DNA of 26,531 nt from CANJJB01 sp964449295 (lineage in GTDB: Bacteria > Chlamydiota > Chlamydiia > Chlamydiales > Rhabdochlamydiaceae): NCBI GenBank assembly GCA_964449295.1, contig CAYUZN010000013.1:1-26531 (forward strand). Direction: 5' to 3'. The position numbers and the translations under genes are program-made. Shown piece after piece: positions 9,130-17,700 of this stretch (positions are counted from its first letter, which is position 1; the number at the start of each line of letters is the position of its first letter). The notes under the pieces are model-generated. The model was given only the letters and a program-made list of their open reading frames with translations. It had not been told where the DNA came from and did no database searches.

Positions 9130-12100
9130 TTAGCGTTTAGAATGTCTGATCAATGTACTAGGTGGTAATTGATCTGCATCTAAAAGTGAATTCGTAAAAT
9201 GTGTTCTAATCCAAACCTCAAACACATCCTTAATTTCACGCACAGCAACGACAGTGATAGAGTAGGGTTGTTGTTTAAGCTCATCTTGTAGGATTTCAAT
9301 TTGCTTTTGCAGGTTATCGATGTCTGTTTGCAAATCTAAGCAGAACTTTTCCATTTTATGAAATTTCTTTCTACATTCCTCAAAAGCTGTTTTAACAACC
9401 TCATCCTTTTTATTTTGTTTACAAATCTCTTTGAGAGAGTCTAGTTGCTTAGAAATTTCTAATTTTGATTCATTCGAATCCTTTTCATTTTGCTTACGAG
9501 ACTCTAACTCAGACCTAGCTACTGTTAATTGATCTTGGATCTTAAAAAATCGATCATCATTCTCTCTCTCTCTTTTGCGATAGAAATATTCTTTTATGTT
9601 AGGATCCCTTTGATTAGGAATGATGGTTAATAGATCATAATCTAGAATAACACTACGAGCAGATCTAAGATAATCTTGTGTCAATTTCTCAACTAAAACA
9701 GACTCTAGCTGCCCCGATTCATTAAAAAATACGACATCTTTTGACACACGATGATGCTTCCAAGCATGATAAGTTAAAAAATAAGGATCTTTAAATGTTA
9801 GTTCATTCAAATGAGCTTCATCTTTTAAAAGATCATCAATAGATATATTCGGAAGATTTAAAGGAGCTGCTTGTGGAAGCTTTTGAAACTCTTGAGAATA
9901 ATCTTTTTCAAGAGTTTGAAGGCGAAGGCGATACTGATCAGATCCTAATGACCAGTTTTTCTTAGCCTCAAGGTAAGCAAGGCGAGACTGTAGAAAACTA
10001 TACTCTTGATCAAAAGAGGCAAAAGATCGAGGTTGTTTATGTTGAGTAGGAGGAGGAACTTGCATCTTCTGACTCTGACTTTTAACAAACTCAAATTTTT
10101 TTAGGCAAAATTCTGCGATTAACTCTGGACGAATGGGATTGGAAGATTCAATTTTACTATTAAGACACTCGCTAAATGTGTCTTGCATTATGGAAGCTTG
10201 CCTGATAAGTTTATCTTTTTTTATGTACTCTTCTTTTTTTTGAGAAAGAACAGTATCGTCATCGTCATCACTGGCACCACAAGCTTCAAGATCAGAGTGA
10301 TTGGGGGCTTTCAAAGGATCAAGTGTCTTTTTTGCAACTGTCTTGGGCATAGACAAATCATCTAAGCTTAAACGATAGCCTCCAGCATGAAAAAAAATAG
10401 TTTCCTTGCGTTCTTTAGAAGGAAGATTGAAAGCTTTTATAAAAGCTTGATCTTGCTTATACTGTTTTAAAAAATCCCAAAGTTGCTTTGTTAAAGTGCA
10501 TGTTTCAGTCTGTGATTCGAAAATAACAAAATCATCTCTTTCAACAGGTCCATTAAATACGGGCAAGTTATTAAGCTTTAAAGGTTGTTCAGGTTCTGAG
10601 CAAGCAGCAACAGCTTTGGATGCCTGTTGTTTTTTTGCGCTACTATCTTGGAACCTTTTAAAAGCAACGGCAACATCTTCAAAAGATTTTAAAGATAACC
10701 GATCTAACTGCAGGATCAACTCCTTACCATCTTTTGAAGGGGCAGCAAAAGACTCCATATCAAGAGATTTCAATTTGATTAAGCATGCTTTGGGTAACTT
10801 ATCATTACTTAAAGGATCTTTATAGCTCAAGATCTGAACGGTTAAGTAAAGATTTCTATCTTGTTTACGATAACCCACGACTCTAAATTTTTCATTCGAA
10901 GAGGTAGTCTCTAAGAATTTTTCCAAATCTTTTAAAACATCAAATCCTTTTTCTTTAAACTCACAGGCTTGTTGCTGATTTTCAAAAATCACCATCTCAT
11001 AAATGGTTCGATGTCCTTCGCTAAAAAATTTTAAAGCATATTGAAAATACTCTTGGGCTTCTTTTTCTACATTGAAATCTGAGGATTCTATTTTACAACG
11101 AATCAGTTCTTTGAGGGCTTCTAAATGTCTATGAGGACCTAATTTTTGGGTTAAAAGTTCGCCTAAAATAGATGCTGCCTCTGAATAGTTCTTTTCAAAA
11201 ATACAAATTTTTGCCATTGATATTCTAAAACTAGAACTCCAGGTTAAGTCAGATGAACCTATCTGTTGCAACAGATCAGAGATTCTTTGTTTAAGAGTAG
11301 CCATATCGCTAGTGATTGGTTGACCTAAGTGATGAGCTGCTAAATAGGCTTCGAGTTGATATCTAATACAAGTTGCTTGGTGTTGTAAATCTTGTGAAAG
11401 AGATAGCGATGAAAATTTTCGATCTTTGTATGATAATTGTTCAACTTCAGAAACAGACATTAACCTATCATAAGCAGTAAATACTTCTTCATAGTTTTGC
11501 TCTTCCATTTTATGAAATAAAATGCCATTGCGCTGGGCCAAAACAGCTATCAAAGAGTTTGGCAATTTTTCTTGAGCTATTTGATAGGCTTTTTCCAAAA
11601 ATTGTTCATAACTTTGTTTAGCATAGGGGTTGGGTGTTTTTTGATAAAAAAAGATACGCCCTATTTGATAGAGCAAATTTATATAGAGATAACGGGCTTC
11701 TTTTGACGTTTCTTTTTGAGAGTCGATTAACTCTTTTGCTTGACGACTAATGTTTTCTGCATCTTCATAAAGGCCTATTTGTGTGTAGTAATGACCAATA
11801 TCTAACATCAAAGACGCTAGAATGAATTTATCTTCAGAATTTAATTCACCAGCATAATCTCTATAAAGATAGGCGATATAAGAAATGTCCCATTCTTGAG
11901 AATCTTGTTGGAGAGGAGACTCTGTTTTTTCACGAAGACTCTTTAGTAAAGCTGAGATATTGTCTTTTGAGACTTGAAATGTCTCACACAATTCTGAAAG
12001 ATAAGATTTTGGATCAGGCAAAGGCAGAACAGAAGAATTGTTGATCGGCAGTTCAATGCTTTCATGAGCTGCTTTCTGATTAGAAAGGATGATATAATGA

Positions 12101-12453
12101 GGAAAACGCTCTTGAGATTGATCAAGAATAGATCTAAGCCAAGGAAGCTGCGAGGTCTTGACTTTCTGAAAAACAATCAAACTACGTCTATTTTTGAGAT
12201 AGGTCTGAACAGCTTGGTAATCAGGGCTCCAAATCTTACCAGCTTGCTTCGCTATTCTTCTCACAAATTGAATCCATTGAACACTCAAAGAAGACAGGTT
12301 CTCAGCTCCAAATTCGTGATAGTCATCATAAGAATTTTGAGCTCGATACTCTTGAATAGAAAGGCAAGAGGAAGCTTCAGTTGCATTATGCATCCATAAA
12401 ACAGAGTCTTTCTCTAATCTACTTTTAATCAAATCTGCAGAAACGATACTCAT
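9130..12453 (-). CDS. TPR/coiled-coil protein with a degenerate STAND-like N-terminus
   Basis: Large (1107 aa) protein of unknown function. Residues 1-160 resemble the nucleotide-binding part of STAND/NB-ARC proteins in layout: VLWMHNATEASSCLS sits where a P-loop would be but lacks the Gly and Lys residues, and RRSLIVFQKV sits where Walker B would be but lacks the acidic residues. PHYIILSNQ then resembles the sensor strand. Residues about 200-460 are helical, TPR-like (LMLDIGHYYTQIGLYEDAENISRQA). About 460-720 is unassigned. A GASDDDDDT tract lies near 730. Residues about 970-1062 form a strong coiled coil. The ATG at 12453 has GGAG 7 nt upstream. It lies 15 nt downstream of the WD40 gene on the same strand, so the two are one operon. 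The TPR and coiled-coil calls are fairly firm; the pseudo-STAND idea is inference. Confidence 0.75.
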   Translation of the reverse strand: MSIVSADLIKSRLEKDSVLWMHNATEASSCLSIQEYRAQNSYDDYHEFGAENLSSLSVQWIQFVRRIAKQAGKIWSPDYQAVQTYLKNRRSLIVFQKVKTSQLPWLRSILDQSQERFPHYIILSNQKAAHESIELPINNSSVLPLPDPKSYLSELCETFQVSKDNISALLKSLREKTESPLQQDSQEWDISYIAYLYRDYAGELNSEDKFILASLMLDIGHYYTQIGLYEDAENISRQAKELIDSQKETSKEARYLYINLLYQIGRIFFYQKTPNPYAKQSYEQFLEKAYQIAQEKLPNSLIAVLAQRNGILFHKMEEQNYEEVFTAYDRLMSVSEVEQLSYKDRKFSSLSLSQDLQHQATCIRYQLEAYLAAHHLGQPITSDMATLKQRISDLLQQIGSSDLTWSSSFRISMAKICIFEKNYSEAASILGELLTQKLGPHRHLEALKELIRCKIESSDFNVEKEAQEYFQYALKFFSEGHRTIYEMVIFENQQQACEFKEKGFDVLKDLEKFLETTSSNEKFRVVGYRKQDRNLYLTVQILSYKDPLSNDKLPKACLIKLKSLDMESFAAPSKDGKELILQLDRLSLKSFEDVAVAFKRFQDSSAKKQQASKAVAACSEPEQPLKLNNLPVFNGPVERDDFVIFESQTETCTLTKQLWDFLKQYKQDQAFIKAFNLPSKERKETIFFHAGGYRLSLDDLSMPKTVAKKTLDPLKAPNHSDLEACGASDDDDDTVLSQKKEEYIKKDKLIRQASIMQDTFSECLNSKIESSNPIRPELIAEFCLKKFEFVKSQSQKMQVPPPTQHKQPRSFASFDQEYSFLQSRLAYLEAKKNWSLGSDQYRLRLQTLEKDYSQEFQKLPQAAPLNLPNISIDDLLKDEAHLNELTFKDPYFLTYHAWKHHRVSKDVVFFNESGQLESVLVEKLTQDYLRSARSVILDYDLLTIIPNQRDPNIKEYFYRKRERENDDRFFKIQDQLTVARSELESRKQNEKDSNESKLEISKQLDSLKEICKQNKKDEVVKTAFEECRKKFHKMEKFCLDLQTDIDNLQKQIEILQDELKQQPYSITVVAVREIKDVFEVWIRTHFTNSLLDADQLPPSTLIRHSKR

Positions 12454-12468
12454 AAAATCTCCACGATT

Positions 12469-13710
12469 TTAACTCTCTTTTTCAAATACCCAGCTCACAA
12501 GACTTGGTTTTTTACGAGGCTCTTTTCCCCCTGTCCCAGCCACTATAAAGCGATCTTTAAGAGCACAAAGACTATAAACAATTCCATCATCTGCATCTAA
12601 AACTTTAATGGGGTCAGATTTTCTTAAATCCCATAATTTTACATACCCATCTTTAGAGCTACTGGCAAAAACATTTAAAGAGACTCGGCATACATCAAAA
12701 ATCGTACTTTCATGAGCGTTATCGTGCCCTGAAGATTTAAAAGATCGAATGAGTGCCATTTTTTCAGTATCCCAAGCTTTCAAAATCTTATCCTGGCCCC
12801 CTGTTATGGCTGTTTTTTCCATGAGACACATCGTATAGATCCAATGTTTATGCGCATTTTCAATTATTGCTTCTTGCTTCTGGGTTATTGTGTTCCAAAG
12901 ACGTAGGGTGCTATCGTTAGAACAGCTTAAGATATAATTATCTTCTAGTCTGACCATCTTAGGAATGCCACCTGTATGTCCTTGACATCTTCCTAAAAAA
13001 CCAGTCTCTAAATTCCAGATTTTGATATCATGGTCCCAATTTCCTTTGTGTTTATCAGGTCTTTGGCAAGTCCCTGTAGCCAGCCTCTTTCCTAGCAATA
13101 ACTGTAAACTATAAAAACCTTGATTATCAGGATCCTTAAAAGATTTTTCATGTGTAAAGGTTTCCTTATTCCAAAAACGGAGCTCACCTGCACTACACCC
13201 AGTGATTAAGCTTTCTTCATTTGCGGCAGCGCATAGGACCTCTGCTTGATGACCTTCTAATTTTGCAAGAGAGAAACCTTTGAACATATCCCAAACACGA
13301 GCTGTTTTGTCATAGGAACAAGTGACAATCTGATTTGGTGAAAGTTGTGTCATTCTCCAAATGCCTCTTTTATGGCCTGAAAGAGCTTTTTCTGAGGGAT
13401 CTCCTTTTAAAGAAGGATCTTGTTTGCTAAGTCTAGTAAATAAAGTTTGTTTCTGAACAAGGCTCGATTGTGTACTTAAGGTAACGCTATATTCAGAAGA
13501 GACATCGATTGCTTTATCCTTTCCTGCCGTTCCATGGCCTTTAGGCACAGATAAGGGCTCTTCTGTACTCCAATTATATCTACTCTCTACATCACTTAAG
13601 GCTAAGTGTCCTATCCCACTTGCTACATAGTCATCGTCATCGTCATCTGAACTACCCGCATACAAAGCTGCAAAAGGGTTTTGATTTGTCATTTTCCGAA
13701 CTGGATCCAT
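12469..13710 (-). CDS. WD40-repeat beta-propeller protein
   Basis: A scaffold-type protein of 413 aa. Residues about 115-413 hold seven WD40-like blades, recognised by their closing motifs ARVWD, LRFWN, IKIWN, LRLWN, LKAWD, VKLWD and a last degenerate one (LVSWVF), with GH dipeptides opening several blades (GHKRGIW, GHQAEVL, GHTGGIP). Seven blades make one closed propeller, expected to bind proteins or peptides. The N-terminal ~110 residues are low-complexity with an acidic run (AGSSDDDDDDY). The start chosen is ATG at 13710 (MDPVRKM), because GAGGAG lies 6 nt upstream; an upstream extension beginning MLRTFEEL lacks support. It is first in an operon with the TPR/coiled-coil gene. The MITE-like element sits 26 nt upstream, so the promoter lies in or beyond it. 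WD40 proteins are uncommon in small bacterial genomes, which suggests acquisition. Confidence 0.92.
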   Translation of the reverse strand: MDPVRKMTNQNPFAALYAGSSDDDDDDYVASGIGHLALSDVESRYNWSTEEPLSVPKGHGTAGKDKAIDVSSEYSVTLSTQSSLVQKQTLFTRLSKQDPSLKGDPSEKALSGHKRGIWRMTQLSPNQIVTCSYDKTARVWDMFKGFSLAKLEGHQAEVLCAAANEESLITGCSAGELRFWNKETFTHEKSFKDPDNQGFYSLQLLLGKRLATGTCQRPDKHKGNWDHDIKIWNLETGFLGRCQGHTGGIPKMVRLEDNYILSCSNDSTLRLWNTITQKQEAIIENAHKHWIYTMCLMEKTAITGGQDKILKAWDTEKMALIRSFKSSGHDNAHESTIFDVCRVSLNVFASSSKDGYVKLWDLRKSDPIKVLDADDGIVYSLCALKDRFIVAGTGGKEPRKKPSLVSWVFEKES

Positions 13711-13735
13711 ATTTAGCTCCTCAAAAGTTCTTAAC

Positions 13736-13902
13736 AACCTCAGTTATGGGTTCATTTCATAGAGTCTTACAGCATCTTTCTGGTAATTTTCAAAGATTGC
13801 GCCTCGTCTATAGGCGCCTTGACTATTAAACTCGGCGTAATTTTTAAAAATTACCAAGAAATCTGCAATAATCCTCTATAAAATGAACCCATAACTGAGG
13901 TT
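13736..13902. mobile_element. MITE-like element with long inverted-repeat arms
   Basis: The first 22 bp (13736-13757) are the exact reverse complement of the last 22 bp (13881-13902); each end starts AACCTCAGTTATGGGTTCAT read inward. The match continues with one mismatch for 7 more bp, and then as an imperfect repeat (shared TGGTAATTTT and related stretches) for about 75 bp per arm around a short centre containing TATAGGCGCC. The element has no coding capacity. Size and structure fit a miniature inverted-repeat transposable element mobilised by a full IS elsewhere. If the ends are set at CCTCAG/CTGAGG, the flanks TTAACAA and TTAATAA are near-identical 7-bp direct repeats, a possible target duplication. 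It sits between divergent genes, just upstream of the WD40 gene. Confidence 0.65.
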
Positions 13903-13944
13903 AATAAAAAATAAATTATTTTATTCTTGATCTAAAAAACATAA

Positions 13945-13973
13945 TTGTCAATTCTTTTGATCAATTTTATACT
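13945..13973 (+). promoter_or_regulatory. Sigma-70-type promoter with a near-leaderless start
   Basis: TTGTCA (13945-13950) and TATACT (13968-13973) are 17 bp apart, each one base from the -35 and -10 consensus, in very A/T-rich DNA. The ATG at 13987 lies 14 nt after the -10, so transcription starting about 7 nt downstream of the -10 would leave a 5' leader of only some 6 nt. No Shine-Dalgarno sequence is present. This promoter would serve the methyltransferase/TPR gene. Confidence 0.55.
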
Positions 13974-13986
13974 CTAGTATTTATAT

Positions 13987-14743
13987 ATGGATCCTGTTTC
14001 CCAGGTTAATTTTTCTCAATTAACAGATATTCGTGCTTTCTCGATTGGGAAAATCATTCATAATCTTCGCTTGCAACCTGATCATCATCTTCAATTTGAA
14101 ACAGAGATTCAGGAAAACTTAAATCAAGGTTATGACTGTACTTCTCAAGAGTTAAAAGAGCTGGCTGACTTGGGATACGCAATTTCTAAAAATCCTGAGA
14201 CAATTGAGCGTTTTCAACGTTTTGTCTTTCCGGAATGTTCTAAGCTTCAAGATGCGCTGCGCTTAGCTCGTTCTTCAACCGGACTTCTTCTTGATAAATT
14301 TAGAGCGATACGTCCAGGACCTGCTTCTACTCCTAGTTCTTCTGCTAAAGGATATGATGAAATTTTTGCTATTTTCGAGGCACAAACAACAGAAAAAGAG
14401 ATCAATAGTCAATCAATTGCTCACTGGCTTTCTAAATTTAACCTTCAAGGAGGAAGATTGGTAGATGTTGGTTGCGGAAATGGCGTTCAACTTAAAGCAA
14501 CTGCAGATCTTTGCCATTTCAAATCAATCACAGGTATTGACAATCAAGAAGGCTCTATTAAAAAAGCTGCCTCTCTTTTTCAAAATCTTGACTATAAGTT
14601 TAAACAACATAATCTTTTTCAGCCTCTTGAGGGTTTGGAGCCTGCTGATTGCATTTTAATCTCCCATTTTTATTGTTCTCCAGAGAAGATTCCTCTTCTT
14701 TTTAATAACATCAAACCTTTAGAAAATAAAAATACTCTATACA
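13987..14743 (+). CDS. N-terminal, methyltransferase part of a gap-split methyltransferase/nucleotidyltransferase/TPR protein
   Basis: The first 252 codons before an assembly gap. Residues 1-110 are helical and unassigned. From about 120 on there is a class I S-adenosylmethionine-dependent methyltransferase: motif I RLVDVGCGNG near 158-167, the acidic end of strand 2 in ITGIDNQ, and the motif II-III region ADCILISHFYCS. These bind AdoMet; the substrate cannot be told. The stop that would end this frame at 14755-14757 lies after the 10-N filler and is an artefact. Beyond the gap a second frame is open back to the N run and continues like a methyltransferase C-terminus (TALLVKKLPFLRPRPAS), so I read 13987-18247 as one gene. 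The true gap length must then be a multiple of 3. The start has no ribosome binding site but an excellent promoter just upstream. It begins MDPV, like the divergent WD40 protein. Confidence 0.8.
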
Positions 14744-14753
14744 NNNNNNNNNN
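14744..14753. other. Assembly gap (10 N)
   Basis: Ten N inside a coding region. Ten is a usual filler, not a measured length. Joining the frames on both sides needs a length divisible by three (for example 9 or 12), so the apparent frameshift and stop are probably not real. Confidence 0.95.
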
Positions 14754-14755
14754 AT

Positions 14756-17700
14756 AGTACTTGCCAATCTGATACCGCTCTACTAGTTAAAAAACTTCCA
14801 TTTTTACGTCCCAGACCTGCCTCTAATATGAGTGATGCTTTTAAGGAAGAGTTAAAAAGTCGAGATTATGAATGTGAAACCCACATTATTGAAGCTAGGC
14901 TTCTCTTTCCAGATATAACGTCTGAGATAGAGTCTCAAATTCTTGCCCTTTGTCAGGGAGACTATGAAAATAGCACTCCAGTAGATACTAACTTTAAAAC
15001 CGTTAAAGCCTTAATGGAATTTTTAGCAGGTTTTCCACTTGAAGCTTTTACAACAAGTGAACGCTTGCAATATATCAACTGTTTGCGGGAATTTTTCTCG
15101 ATTAATAATGGCAATTTTTTAAAAATCTGTAGTCAAATTATTCTAGCGCATCCACCTACTGTTGACCCAATTTTTGCTCGCATTTTTAAAGAGCTACACG
15201 GAGATATTTTAGGAGACAATGAATGGGACGAAATCATCTCCACTTACCAAAAAATTCACAAGCAAGCTCTTGAGGAAGTCCGTCAAGGATCTTACAATCA
15301 AGCAGAAGATAGACTCTCTAAAGCTCTCAAACGGTTAGATCTCTGTCAAAGAAATCCTCTTGTTGATCAAAAAATTATACAGAAAGGGCTATCACAAGGG
15401 TATCAACTCTTAGCTGAAATTTTCATGCACAAAAAGCTCTACCACCAGGCAACCAGTGTGGCTTGGTTTGCTAAAAGAGTCGATTCCTCATTTAAAACTC
15501 CTGTCGATTTGCAAATCGAAACTATTGAACAAGCGTTCTTATCAACATTAACTAAAAATCCTACTATCAAAGGGCTAAAACAAGCAACTCAAGATCGAAT
15601 CAAATTAGAAGAAATACGGAGTCAAATTAAAGAAGAGCTTGATAAATTGCCTAAGCAAGATAAAATTCCTCACTTGAAACAATTATACCAAAAAATAACT
15701 CATCAAATGAAAGAGTTTCTAGCATCTCTTTTAGAAGATACAGAAGATAATCTCAAAAGCATGGGCTTTTCTCCTCCTTGTTCTTATGTCGTCATGGGAT
15801 TAGGGTCGCTGGCAAGGCAAGAAATGACGCCTTATTCTGATTTAGAATTTGCAATTTTAACAGAGAAGGATTTAGCAGATAAATCGTATTTTAGACATCT
15901 GACTCTTTTGTTTCATTTAAGGATCATCAACTTAGGGGAAACAATTGTTCCCTCTCTTGCAATCGACAGCCTCAATTGGTTATTTGATAATCAAACTCCT
16001 CGCGGCCTTGCTTTTGATGGTAATATGTCAACAGCTTCTAAAACGCCTTACGGGAAACAACGTGGAGGTAAAGGCGATTATGAGCTTATTGGCCCTATCT
16101 CTCATTTTCTAACATTTCAAGGGAATTGGACTGAGGACTCAGATGGAGGACTATGGGCTGCCAAGAGATATCATCTCCCCCTAGTTCTAAGTAATGCTAC
16201 TTTAATCAGAGGAGATTCTCATCTTTTTGAAAACTATCAAAATGAATTACATGAAAAGCCAAGACTATCTTTCTCTTTAAGTGTTTTAGAAGAAGATCTC
16301 CAAATGTTCGATCCTCATTTAGAAGAGGAAGTGTCTGGAAAAACATACAATGTTAAAAAAGATCTTTACCGATTACCTACAACAATGCTCGATTCTTTAG
16401 CAAACCATTTTAAATTAAGTTCTCAAAGTAGTTGGGAAAGAATCGAAGAACTTCACAAACGAGGCATTTTTTCTTCTCAAGGGGCAGATGATCTACTCAA
16501 CTTACTTATGCTGACACAAGAATTAAGATTAAGAACATATTTAAGTTACGGCTCTCAAAACGATGATTTATCACCTGAGATTTCTCCTGAATTGTATTCT
16601 TTCTATTACGTAGCTCTACCTTTTGTGCAAACTATGAAACAATTTTATCAAGCTACTCAAAATCTAGAAGAAGATGGCTGTAAATATTTACAAAAAGATT
16701 GTTTTTTTGATGATAGCCTCTTTTGTCAAGGCTGCGTTGGTAGACGTTTATTAGATTATCTTGGGGCTGAAAAAAACTTAGAAGTAGATCCTCGTGATAC
16801 GATTGTTTATTATGAAACATTAGCTGATATCAAGACAGCTCTTTATAAGCTAGACGAAGCTCAAATAAGTTATGAAAAACTTCTAAAAAAAATCCCTCCA
16901 GAAGATAAGGAATTAAATGCTACTATTTGGATTAAAAGAGCCGAAGTTTATCAAAAACAGACACTTTATGCACAAGCTCAAGAGGCTGTTAAGCAAGCAG
17001 AAGATGTTCTAAGTGATCAAGCAAGCCCTATCTTAGAAAAAGCTAAACGTTTAAGAGCTTCTTTTAACTTGAAAAGATCTGATTATAAAAAAGCTGAACA
17101 AGAATTGACAGCTCTCTTAGCTCATATTAACAAACGGCTTTCAAAACAAAAAAAAGACCCTAAATATGGTGTTAAAGTTGATCTCTCATTAGCAGAAACA
17201 CTGACCCTCCTGGCTCAAACCTACAAAGAACTTTTTCAGTTTCCAAAAGCTGAGAAAACCCTTCAGCAAGCTTTTGATATTTTTAGAGCTTATTATCAAA
17301 ATTCTGAACATCCAAAACTAGCAAAAATCCATCTTTTATTTGGCAGTTTATTTGAAGCTCAAGGAAGATCAAAAGAAGCTCTAGCAAGGGGAGAACAAGC
17401 CTTGGCTATTTTCCTTTCTTTATTTAAATGTGATCATCCTGATATAGCAACTAGTTACAATAATATCGGACTTTCTTTGGGAGAGCTTAACAAGCATAAA
17501 GAGGCTATGAAAAAATATCATCAAGCCTTAGATATGTACATTAATCTTTTTGGAGAAAATCATCCTGATGTGGCAACTAGTTACAACAACATTGGTCTTT
17601 GTTTAGAAAAATTAGGAGACTATGCAGAGGCTTTAAATCATCACAAAAAAGCATTAAAGATATTTAAGACATTTCTTAGAAAAGAAAATCATCCTGACAT

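Noticed and set aside
12064..12399. Forward frame antisense to the TPR/coiled-coil gene
   Set aside because: It lies wholly inside a well-supported gene, without a ribosome binding site or domain features.
13711..13737. N-terminal extension of the WD40 protein beginning MLRTFEEL
   Set aside because: It translates the GAGGAG ribosome binding site of the better ATG at 13710 and abuts the end of the inverted-repeat element.
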